From Synechococcus sp. CS-1331 (lineage in GTDB: Bacteria; Cyanobacteriota; Cyanobacteriia; PCC-6307; Cyanobiaceae), in contig JAHLYQ010000044.1 in NCBI GenBank assembly GCA_025127975.1, positions 93,370 to 157,369 on the forward strand: a stretch of 64,000 nucleotides of DNA. Reading direction: 5' to 3'. Shown piece by piece: positions 57,135 through 64,000 of this stretch; position 1 is the stretch's first letter, and every line of letters begins with the position of its first letter. The position numbers were made by a program, and so were the translations under genes. The notes under the pieces are model-generated. The model did not search any database. It had not been told where the DNA came from and saw only the letters and a program-made list of their open reading frames with translations.

Positions 57135-57639
57135 ACGGGTGGCCGATTACCCCCGGCCGCCGGCGCTGGTCGAGAGCGCCGAGCAGGTGCGGGTTGAAGC
57201 CTTGGGCCAGTTGCTCTGTGAGACGGGGCGCAGCCTGAGGGTGCTGGAGACCTTCCACCCGCCCACCTACTACCTGCCGCCCCAGGCGGTGCGGCAGGAG
57301 CTGCTCCAGCCCAGCCCCGGCTCCAGCTACTGCGAGTGGAAGGGGCTGGCCCGCTATTTCGATCTGGTGCTCGATCCCACTGCTTCGGCCGAGGCCCGCC
57401 CGGTTGAGTGCCGCCTGCGCCGGGCTGTCTTACGTCGAGCAGTGTGGACCTACCCCGAGCCCAGCGAGGCCTTTGCTGCCCTGGCTGGTTGGTTTGCCGT
57501 GTATCCGGCCCTGATGGATGGCTGCTGGGTTGACGGCGAGCTGGTGATGCCCCAGCCCGGCGGATTCTACGGCGGCTGGATCACTTCCAAGGTGGCCGGA
57601 CCGTTCAAGGGGGATCCCCAGCATCCGGAACTGAGATAG
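57127..57639 (+). CDS. DUF427 family protein
   Basis: 170 residues. VRVEALGQLLCETGRSLRVL, PPTYYLPPQAVRQELLQP, SYCEWKGLARYFDL and VWTYPEPSEAF are the DUF427 beta-barrel core, and YGGWITSKVAGPFKG follows at the C-terminus, a common cyanobacterial version. Known structures show a ligand-like cavity, but the role is unknown. The last 35 bases overlap the convergent mechanosensitive channel gene. Confidence 0.87.
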   Translation: MPERVADYPRPPALVESAEQVRVEALGQLLCETGRSLRVLETFHPPTYYLPPQAVRQELLQPSPGSSYCEWKGLARYFDLVLDPTASAEARPVECRLRRAVLRRAVWTYPEPSEAFAALAGWFAVYPALMDGCWVDGELVMPQPGGFYGGWITSKVAGPFKGDPQHPELR

Positions 57640-58654
57640 GGCCGCCTGCTGAGATCACAGTGCGGGTGGGGAAGGGCATGGAAGCCCCGGCTTGCTCCAC
57701 AACCGCACCGATCAACAGCAGCGCCCGTTGGCGCAGGGCCCAGGCGTCCTGGATGGCGCCCCCGGCGGCAAAGCAGAGCAGGCGCAGGTTGAGGCTCGAT
57801 TCGCCGTAATCCACGAAGTGGACTAGCCGGTCCTTGGCCGGATCTATGCCCGGCAGGGCTTCGAGCTGCTCCTGCAGGTCGGTGGTGATGGCCTCAATGC
57901 GGCCCCGGTCGGCGTAGCTGAGGCCGAATTCGATCCAGATGCGGCGATTGTCGATCTGGGCCAGGTTCTGCACGGCCTGGCTGGTGAATAGCCCATTGGG
58001 GATATAGATCCGCTGTCGATCCGGATCCCGCAGCTCGGTGTAAAACCATCCCACCGCCTCCACCGTGCCGAGCAGCTGGGGGCCCGGCAGGTTGATCGTG
58101 TCGCCCAGGGTGAAGGGCCGGTTGATGTAGAGGCTGAGGCCGCTGAGGCCGTTTTCCACGATCGTGCGGGCACCGAAGCCCAGGGCCGCCGCCCCGAAGC
58201 CCCCGGCGGTGATCAGCACCCCTGCCGACACCCCCAGCAGGTCCAGGGTCATCAACAGCACCACCAGCACGGCGGCGGTGCTCAGCAACTTGTCGAGCAC
58301 GTCGAATAAAAAAAGCTGGTCTTTGCCGGAGAGGTGGGGCAGCAGCTGGGCCCCGTAGTGCTCAGCTCGCTGCTTGAGTTCGCTGCGCCAGCGCAGCAGG
58401 GTCCAAACCACGCCGATGCTGAGCAGCAGGTTGCGCAGCTCCCGGCCCTCAGCCTGGCCCGCCAGCCACCAGCCGATGCCGCTGATCCAGATGGCGGTGG
58501 CGATGCTGAGCCGGCCGCTGAGCAGCAGGGCCCGCCCGAGCGAGCCCATGGGACAGCGCCGGCCCAGCCGATCCAGCAGTAGCCAGGCAAATAGGGCCAG
58601 CAGCGTCCCCCCCAGGGGGATCTGAAGAGCGAAGGGCAGGCTGGCGGTGGGCAT
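57605..58654 (-). CDS. MscS-type mechanosensitive channel
   Basis: 349 residues with about four membrane helices (to residue 170). The pore-lining helix is FGAAALGFGARTIVENGLSG and the beta domain includes NRPFTLGDTINLPG, GTVEAVGWFYTELR and YIPNGLFTSQAVQNL. Its C-terminal vestibule part ends near PFPTRTV. It releases osmolytes under hypo-osmotic stress. It starts 2 bases after the ribD stop and may be cotranscribed. Confidence 0.9.
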   Translation of the reverse strand: MPTASLPFALQIPLGGTLLALFAWLLLDRLGRRCPMGSLGRALLLSGRLSIATAIWISGIGWWLAGQAEGRELRNLLLSIGVVWTLLRWRSELKQRAEHYGAQLLPHLSGKDQLFLFDVLDKLLSTAAVLVVLLMTLDLLGVSAGVLITAGGFGAAALGFGARTIVENGLSGLSLYINRPFTLGDTINLPGPQLLGTVEAVGWFYTELRDPDRQRIYIPNGLFTSQAVQNLAQIDNRRIWIEFGLSYADRGRIEAITTDLQEQLEALPGIDPAKDRLVHFVDYGESSLNLRLLCFAAGGAIQDAWALRQRALLLIGAVVEQAGASMPFPTRTVISAGGPISVPDAGDPP

Positions 58655-58656
58655 GG

Positions 58657-59805
58657 CTAGGGCGCCATGGGCGCGGCAGGTGCGCTGAGTCGCCAGAGCA
58701 GGTCTGGGCCCAGGGTCTGGACTGGCTGGCTGCTCCAGTTGGGCACCTCGGCCATGGCCGTGAACCCCAGCTCCCCCAGGGGGGTGCGGGCCGGTTGGCC
58801 GCCCAGCAGTTTCGGGGCGATTACGGCGGCCACCTCCTGCACGCAGCCTTCCCGCACGGCCGCCGCCGCCAGCTCCGGGCCGCATTCCCACAGCACCTGG
58901 TTGGAGCCGCGGGCCGCCAGGACCTCCAGCAACGCCCGGGGGCTGCAGCTGGGCAGTTCCAGCCGGGGGACGCCCTGCTGATCGAGGCCGGCGCAGGCCA
59001 GCGCCGGCGCCTCGGGGCCATGGGCCACCAGGGTGGGGCCGGTGGCCTGATTCCAGAGCTGGGCGCTGGCCGGGAGGTCCAGGCTGCGGCTGAGCACCAC
59101 CCGCAGAGGCTCAGGCTGGCGCAGGCCGCGGCTGGTGAGCAGGGGATCGTCGGCGCGCACGGTGCCGCCGCCGACAATCACCGCATCGCAGCCGGCCCGT
59201 AGCTGGTGCACCCAGGAGCGGGCCTCGGGGCCGCTGATCCACTGGCTGGCTCCGTTGCTGAGGGCGGTGCGGCCGTCGGCACCCATGGCCCACTTGAGGA
59301 TCCCCAGGGGCCGGCCGCTGGCGATGCGGTGGCAGAAGGCCCGGTTGAGGGCGCGGGCCTCAGCTTCGGCTACGCCGCAGATCACCTCGATGCCGGCGGC
59401 CGCCAGCTGGGCCAGCCCGCCGCCGGCCACCTGGGGATTGGGATCTGCCATGGCCACCACCACCCGGGCCAGCCCCGCGGCGATCACGGCCTGGCTGCAC
59501 GGCGGCGTGCGGCCGTGGTGGCAGCAGGGCTCCAGGGTCACCACCAGGGTGCCGCCGCGGGCCCGCTCGCCCGCCTGGGCCAGGGCTCCAACTTCGGCGT
59601 GGGGCTCGCCGGCGCGGGCGTGGTACCCCTCCCCCACCAGCGAGCCGCCGGCATCGAGCACCACAGCCCCCACCAGGGGGTTGGGGCTGGTGCGGCCGGC
59701 GCCCAGTTCAGCTAGCTGCAGGGCCCGCTGCATCCAGGGGCGCCAGGGGTTGGGTGCGGGGCTGGACAAGGGGGGTGGCACTGAACAGGCGTGGAAGGGC
59801 AACAA
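58657..59805 (-). CDS. ribD: Bifunctional riboflavin biosynthesis protein RibD
   Basis: 382 residues. The deaminase domain has the zinc site HAEVGAL and the PCCHHGRTPPC motif; the reductase domain begins about residue 165 with KWAMGADGRTALSNGASQW and includes VRADDPLLTSRG. Together they carry out two early steps of riboflavin synthesis. The family sequence proper begins at RALQLAELGAGRTSPNP; the ATG at 59805 or the Met at 59733 could start it. Confidence 0.93.
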   Translation of the reverse strand: MLPFHACSVPPPLSSPAPNPWRPWMQRALQLAELGAGRTSPNPLVGAVVLDAGGSLVGEGYHARAGEPHAEVGALAQAGERARGGTLVVTLEPCCHHGRTPPCSQAVIAAGLARVVVAMADPNPQVAGGGLAQLAAAGIEVICGVAEAEARALNRAFCHRIASGRPLGILKWAMGADGRTALSNGASQWISGPEARSWVHQLRAGCDAVIVGGGTVRADDPLLTSRGLRQPEPLRVVLSRSLDLPASAQLWNQATGPTLVAHGPEAPALACAGLDQQGVPRLELPSCSPRALLEVLAARGSNQVLWECGPELAAAAVREGCVQEVAAVIAPKLLGGQPARTPLGELGFTAMAEVPNWSSQPVQTLGPDLLWRLSAPAAPMAP

Positions 59806-59834
59806 TTAGCGCAGAGAAAACATAAAAGAGATAT

Positions 59835-60074
59835 TCAGTCGCTCCCGTGTGATGTTTGATCCATCCGTTGTTTTCCTGAATTCATCATTTCCGTGTAAGA
59901 CAGGGCCCTGGGGCGTTCCTGATCAAAGGAGACCGTCCTCAGATCCTCGCCTTGAGGGCGAACCCTGCCATTCAGGTGTTTTCTCACCATCGAGCCGATG
60001 ATCAACGAAAAACCAAGAACGACCAGCATGCCCATCGCTTCATGATGGCGTAGATATGAATTAGTGCAATCCAC
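59835..60074 (-). CDS. Orphan small membrane protein
   Basis: 79 residues with one hydrophobic helix (about 14-30, MGMLVVLGFSLIIGSM) followed by a charged tail. The Met at residue 14 may be the true start. It lies in a stretch clearly richer in A and T than its surroundings. No family recognised. Moderate support only. Confidence 0.45.
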   Translation of the reverse strand: MDCTNSYLRHHEAMGMLVVLGFSLIIGSMVRKHLNGRVRPQGEDLRTVSFDQERPRALSYTEMMNSGKQRMDQTSHGSD

Positions 60075-60112
60075 GGTTCAATCCAGAGGGCAATCCACGC
60101 ATTGTTCTGGCT

Positions 60113-60445
60113 TCACTGCGCGGCTGCCGATGGTTTTGCCTCTTCTGTGCCTGACACAGGAGGCAGGGGGGGAGGACCTTGAAGCGGTTCAGAAGGCGGG
60201 ATAGTCAGAGACGGAGTTGCGGGAGACTGGGCGGCGGGAGACTGAGATTGGGGACTTTGGGCACCATTTTCGCGGCCTTTGAGGTCTTTTTGCAACTTCT
60301 CAATTAAAAGCCGCTGGTCTCTTATTTGCCCGTCCATGCCATCAAAGTATCTCACGGCAGCAACGGCGCCAATCGCAATTGTTGTCAGGCTCGCAACAAC
60401 CGCGATGCTCTTAGAAAAGCCAACCATGATGCCATCCTCGTGCAC
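60113..60445 (-). CDS. Orphan membrane-anchored protein with coiled coil and Pro-rich tail
   Basis: 110 residues, or 104 from the Met at 60427. A membrane helix (about 12-31, SIAVVASLTTIAIGAVAAV) is followed by a short coiled coil (RDQRLLIEKLQKDLKGRE) and a Gln/Ser/Pro-rich tail with repeats of SPAAQSP type. It sits next to the previous orphan in the same A/T-rich patch. No similarity recognised. Confidence 0.5.
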   Translation of the reverse strand: MHEDGIMVGFSKSIAVVASLTTIAIGAVAAVRYFDGMDGQIRDQRLLIEKLQKDLKGRENGAQSPQSQSPAAQSPATPSLTIPPSEPLQGPPPLPPVSGTEEAKPSAAAQ

Positions 60446-60588
60446 AATGTTTTCGTGATTCTACCTTGATCAATCCAGTCACGCCTGGTGGGGCTGGTCA
60501 AGGGCTAAGAGCATTCACCCAGCTGCCCATGGACATTAAGCAATTTAGACTCGTTGAGTTTTAGAGGGGCTGTTGTTGATAATCCTGG

Positions 60589-61113
60589 CTAGGTGGGATT
60601 GCTGAAGGCTCCTGTGGGTCGAGCGGCGGCCAGCGGCAGGCTGCGCCATTGCGCCACCACAAACGGCGGCACCGGCAACTCCACAAACACCCCCGCCAGC
60701 ACCAGCCGCAGGGGCCGGTCTTGGTGCAGGTCGGCCAGCAGGGGCGCCAGGTCGAACTCGGCGGCGGCGCTGCGGCCATCCCCTGCCAGTTGGGGGTTGG
60801 CCAGGGTCACATCGGCCAGCTGCCAGCTGAAGTGGCCGCTGCGCACCTGCAGGGCCGTGGGGTGGTCGAGCCGCACCTTGCCGGGATAGCCCACAATTCG
60901 CAGCTTCAGGGGGCCGCCGGGCGCTCCTTCCCGGTAGGCCACCAGCTGCCAGCTCTGGTAGTCAAGGTCGCGCAGGCTCTCGAGGCTGCGCACCACCGGG
61001 GTGCCGTTCTCGTCGTTGTGGGCGTGCACTTGGGCCTGGGCGGCCGGGGTTAGCCCCAGCCAGAGCGCCAAGGTCAGCAGGGGCGCCAGCAGCAGGGTGA
61101 GCAGGGGTTTCAT
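60589..61113 (-). CDS. DUF3122 exported protein
   Basis: 174 residues from the Met at 61113. Signal peptide at 1-27 (ending AAQAQ). The body VRSLESLRDLDYQSWQLVAYR and LRIVGYPGKVRLDHPTALQV is beta-rich, matching the DUF3122 family of cyanobacterial exported proteins. Its start overlaps the stop of the GH116 gene by 4 bases. Function unknown. Confidence 0.8.
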   Translation of the reverse strand: MKPLLTLLLAPLLTLALWLGLTPAAQAQVHAHNDENGTPVVRSLESLRDLDYQSWQLVAYREGAPGGPLKLRIVGYPGKVRLDHPTALQVRSGHFSWQLADVTLANPQLAGDGRSAAAEFDLAPLLADLHQDRPLRLVLAGVFVELPVPPFVVAQWRSLPLAAARPTGAFSNPT

Positions 61114-63614
61114 GGCTGTTGCTCGGCACCCGGCTGGCGTTCGGCCCCAGGGATGGCCTGCCAGCCGGTGTGGGTGGCCCACAGGGCCCAGATCGCCATG
61201 GCCCGCAGGTAGTGGCAGGCCCGGAAGGTGTTGACGCCGGTGATGGCTTCAGGGGTGCGGAACTGCAGGCCGCCGCCGTACACCTGCTCCACTACGGCGC
61301 CGCTGATGGCGAAGGCCGTGCTGGTTTCGCCCATCAGGCGGTAGTAGGCGGCCAGGCCGAAGTTGATGCCGGTCCACACCTCCAGTGGGTGGGTGCCGTT
61401 GGGATCGAGGGGGGTGCCGTCGCGGCGCAGGCCGTTGGCCACCCCGAGCTTGCCGCCCTGGAAGCCCTCGAAGCAGGCCTCCTTGACTGCCTTCAGGGCA
61501 CTGCGGGCGCGCTCGTCGGCCACCACGGCGGGCAGCCCCAGCAGGCGGGCGTAGAAGTCGCCGCAGAGCTGGTCGGCCATCACCACAGGTGTGCCGCTTT
61601 CGGCATCGATCTTGTAGTACTCCCCGTTCCACAGCAGGGCATCGAAGTTGGCTCGGGACTGCTCCAACCAGCTGCCGAATTGCCGCTGCTCGCCACTGGT
61701 GTCGAGCCCCAGCTCCAGCTGCAGCCGCTGGGCCATGGCCAGGGCCGCCTCCAGGGCGGCGATCCAGAGGGCGCCGCAGTAGGCGCTCACCCCCTGCAGC
61801 GGCCAGTCGTCGAAGGTCTGGTCGGGGGCGCCGCCGTTGTCGGGCAGGCCGTCGTTGTTTACGTCGAAGCTTTTCAGGTAGGTGAGGGCCTCAACGGCCG
61901 CTGGCCAGCACTCGGCCAGGAAGCGCAGGTCTTCGCCACTGGGAGCGAGCCGGAAGGTGCGCCACACCTGCAGCACGTAGTCGCTGGCCAGGTCTTTCCA
62001 GAGATTGCAGTCTTGATAGGCGGTGTAGTTGGTGGCATCCCAGGGCCGCTCGTTTGGAGCGCCCAGGTCGTGGGGGGTGGCTCCGGCCAGCTTGCGGGCC
62101 GCCTCCACCCGGCCCTTGCCCTGGGTGAAATACCAGCCGATCGGCCGCAGCGTGGCGTCGGCGGCGGGGATGGCGCGGGCGAAGCTGCGCAGTACGGCCT
62201 TGTCGAGTTCGGGCCAGAGCTGCAGCAGGGCGAAGGAGCCGTAGAGCCGCACATCCAGGCTCTCGTACCAGGCGTAGTCGAGACACTCGAGCACCCCGAA
62301 GCGGCCCACCGGGTCGGCGGGGCTGGCGGCACTCCAGAGGCTGCCGCCACTGGCCAGGTCGTAGAGCTCGTTGAACAGGGCCATGCGCAGCGGTTCGGGC
62401 AGGTCGGAGCGCTCCAGCACCGGCCGCTGCCAGGCCTCGATCTGGCTGTGCCAGTCACGCCAGTCGCGCAGGGCCTCGGCGGCGATGGCAGCGGCGGCGT
62501 TGCCATCGCCGCCGAAAAAGTCGGTGTAGCGGCGCAGGCAGCGCGTGCCGGTGGCGAAGGCCGTCACCGGCAGGTCCCAGCTGATCACCATGGGGATCTC
62601 GATGCTGGCTCCCGGCTCGAGCTGGCATTTCACCGCCAGGGCGGCGCTGGCGGGGTCATGGGCGCCGCTGCGGCGGTCGTTGTTGCTCTCGGGAATCGAG
62701 CCGTCGCGGGCGAAGGGTTCCCACAGCTCAGCGCCGCTGCCGTGGGGGTTCCAGCGGCTGCAGCGCTGCACCTCCAGGTGATCGGCAGTGGCGATGCACC
62801 ACTGGCCCTGGCCCTCAGCGACCGGCGTGGTGCACTCACCCTCCAGCAACACCCCCTTGAGGCCTGGCTGGTCCAGCCAGCGGTTGCGCTGGCCCTTGCT
62901 GTTGCCGATCGCCGGCACGTAGTTGTGCTCAGGGCTGCCGTCGTCGCGAAACTCCACCGCCGCTGTGGGATCGGTGTTGGTGAACCAGCCCGTGGTGTTG
63001 CGCCAGCTCAGCAGCAGGGAGAGGTCGAGGGGGCGGTTGGTCGGGTTGGTCAGGGTCCATACGAACACCGCCACCGGGTAGCTGGTGCGCCGATAGTCGC
63101 CCGGCAGGATCGGGCTGAACGCCTCACAGCTCACCTGGGCGGCAAACACACCCTCGTAGCTGGTGCTGCTGAGCGGGTAGCGGGCGGCATAGGTGCCGGT
63201 AGGCCGTTCGGCGCTGCTGGCGGGATACCAGCTCCAGGCGCTGAGGGGTTCGCCACCCTCAGGTCGGGAGGCATCGGCCGAGGGCTTCACCGCCAGGGCG
63301 TGGGCGCGGCTTTGCTGTCCGTCGCTCTCATAGAGCGCAAATTGGCAGTCGGGCAGGGTGCCAAACCAGTGCTCACCCCCATCGAGGTGCCAGAGGTTGA
63401 AGCTGCCGTCGGGGGCGCGGCCGATACAGCCGGCGCCGAAGCCCCCCAGGGGCATGCCGTGGTTCGGGCCGTCGTCGAGGTTGCTGGCGTAGCGCACCGT
63501 GTAGGGCTGCTCCCAGCCCAGGCCAAACGGCCGACTCCAGCTGCTGCTGCTAGTGGGCGGGGCGCCGATGCCCTTCAGCAGCGAAGTCAGGGCGGAAAGG
63601 CCGAAGCGCGCCAT
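61110..63614 (-). CDS. GH116-family glycosidase (glucosylceramidase-like)
   Basis: 834 residues from the Met at 63614 (MARFGLSALTSLLKG), with a possible longer form from 63809. An N-terminal beta domain (NHGMPLGGFGAGCIGRAP, LWHLDGGEHW) is followed by an (alpha/alpha)6 barrel including DVRLYGSFALLQLWPELDKA, DNGGAPDQTFDDWPLQGVSA and WNGEYYKIDAE. These match the non-lysosomal glucosylceramidase / beta-glucosidase GH116 group. No clear signal peptide from this start. It may act on glucosylated lipids or glucosylglycerol-type solutes; the substrate is not known. Confidence 0.9.
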   Translation of the reverse strand: MARFGLSALTSLLKGIGAPPTSSSSWSRPFGLGWEQPYTVRYASNLDDGPNHGMPLGGFGAGCIGRAPDGSFNLWHLDGGEHWFGTLPDCQFALYESDGQQSRAHALAVKPSADASRPEGGEPLSAWSWYPASSAERPTGTYAARYPLSSTSYEGVFAAQVSCEAFSPILPGDYRRTSYPVAVFVWTLTNPTNRPLDLSLLLSWRNTTGWFTNTDPTAAVEFRDDGSPEHNYVPAIGNSKGQRNRWLDQPGLKGVLLEGECTTPVAEGQGQWCIATADHLEVQRCSRWNPHGSGAELWEPFARDGSIPESNNDRRSGAHDPASAALAVKCQLEPGASIEIPMVISWDLPVTAFATGTRCLRRYTDFFGGDGNAAAAIAAEALRDWRDWHSQIEAWQRPVLERSDLPEPLRMALFNELYDLASGGSLWSAASPADPVGRFGVLECLDYAWYESLDVRLYGSFALLQLWPELDKAVLRSFARAIPAADATLRPIGWYFTQGKGRVEAARKLAGATPHDLGAPNERPWDATNYTAYQDCNLWKDLASDYVLQVWRTFRLAPSGEDLRFLAECWPAAVEALTYLKSFDVNNDGLPDNGGAPDQTFDDWPLQGVSAYCGALWIAALEAALAMAQRLQLELGLDTSGEQRQFGSWLEQSRANFDALLWNGEYYKIDAESGTPVVMADQLCGDFYARLLGLPAVVADERARSALKAVKEACFEGFQGGKLGVANGLRRDGTPLDPNGTHPLEVWTGINFGLAAYYRLMGETSTAFAISGAVVEQVYGGGLQFRTPEAITGVNTFRACHYLRAMAIWALWATHTGWQAIPGAERQPGAEQQP

Positions 63615-63761
63615 GGGGCCAGAAAAGGTGCGCCCCAGCTTGTCAGAGGTTGCTGGGCCCTGGGTCGAGGCTCCCTGGAGGTGCTCCGACGGCGTTGGAT
63701 GGTGATCGCCCGCAGCCGCGATCTCATCACGAAGTACACCCACCGTTTTCCCATAAACGCA

Positions 63762-63793
63762 CACAGCTTCAGAATTGCGCATGTAAAGCTGTG
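63762..63793. promoter_or_regulatory. Inverted repeat upstream of the GH116 gene
   Basis: CACAGCTT and AAGCTGTG form a perfect 8-bp inverted repeat around 16 bases, about 150 bases upstream of the chosen start. It could be an operator or an mRNA hairpin. Confidence 0.35.
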
Positions 63794-63899
63794 GGCTTTC
63801 GGTAAACAATTTGAAAAACCCCTACACCGGCGCAGTGATAACTGGTAAGCGTTCAGGGGGCGGTGACTTTCAGGAAAGTTGTCACTCCTGGGCTGCCAC

Positions 63900-64000
63900 T
63901 CAGGCGGCCTGAATCAATGGTAACTCCAGGGCCAGTTCGTGCTCTTCCGGCGGCTTGTTTATCCACACTTCTGCCGGTTGATTCCAGCAGCGGATGGCAC
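63900..64000 (-). CDS. C-terminal fragment of a gene cut by the window end
   Basis: Reading in from the right edge, the minus strand gives an open frame of 32 residues, including RCWNQPAEVWINKPPEEHEL, with a stop at 63900. The composition looks protein-like and the frame is open to the edge. Too short to identify. Confidence 0.45.
   Translation of the reverse strand, partial: AIRCWNQPAEVWINKPPEEHELALELPLIQAA

Noticed and set aside
61119-63848. 909-codon open frame on the plus strand
   Set aside because: It is antisense to the GH116 gene; codon bias in GC-rich DNA opens this frame. Its translation is Gly/Val/Ala/Gln-rich with no family motif.

Overview
The window is a high-GC, densely packed chromosome segment of a unicellular cyanobacterium of the Cyanobium / Synechococcus type. 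Evidence: a complete kaiA-kaiB-kaiC clock locus, the cyanobacterial kinase NblS, an orange carotenoid protein with its ketolase and fluorescence recovery protein, a high-light-inducible protein, and small families restricted to cyanobacteria (DUF1825, DUF2811, DUF3122). No rRNA, CRISPR array, prophage or intact insertion sequence was seen. The assignment rests on gene content and order, not on a database search.

Layout. 0-5 kb: end of nagB, an S33 peptidase, yebC, truB, a queuosine-precursor transporter and a methyltransferase. 4.8-10.5 kb: rplU-rpmA divergent from kaiABC, which converges on nblS with its upstream partner purD. 11.9-20 kb: one long, tightly overlapping plus-strand run (secreted protein, purC, bamA, lpxC, fabZ, lpxA, lpxB, msrA) that joins outer-membrane protein and lipid A assembly. 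20-31.4 kb: pepA, a GIY-YIG protein, a helix-hairpin-helix protein, a LuxR regulator, DUF1825, tyrS, pyrF, and the operon hpf-deoC-recO-MFS-glycosyltransferase. 31.4-41 kb: lipB, a permease/binding-protein fusion, an acyl-activating enzyme, a YlqD-like protein, pdhC, a KimA-like transporter and queA. 41-42 kb: an accessory patch with an hsdR remnant and a Phd/VapC toxin-antitoxin pair. 42-46.4 kb: sodB, FKBP, a phasin-like protein, lnt, two crcB genes and DUF2811. 46.7-49.9 kb: light-protection genes (hli, OCP-crtW-FRP). 50-51.1 kb: a second accessory patch with HicBA and remnants of a GNAT toxin and a minimal nucleotidyltransferase, ending at tRNA-Ala. 51.2-64 kb: lexA, a GHL10 hydrolase, argF, ftsH, an SRAP protein, a Nif11-like protein, DUF427, an MscS channel, ribD, two orphan membrane proteins, DUF3122, a GH116 glycosidase and a truncated gene.

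How the parts fit. Light and time sensing dominate: the Kai oscillator, NblS (which in studied cyanobacteria works with RpaB on high-light genes), an Hli protein, and a complete OCP photoprotection cassette whose middle gene makes the keto-carotenoid that OCP binds. Envelope building is the second theme (BamA, LpxC/A/B, FabZ, Lnt, periplasmic MsrA). No gene cluster here looks like a wholly new system. The most unusual material is the pair of toxin-antitoxin / restriction graveyards, the ATPase-less ABC fusion, the tandem fluoride channels and several short orphan genes.
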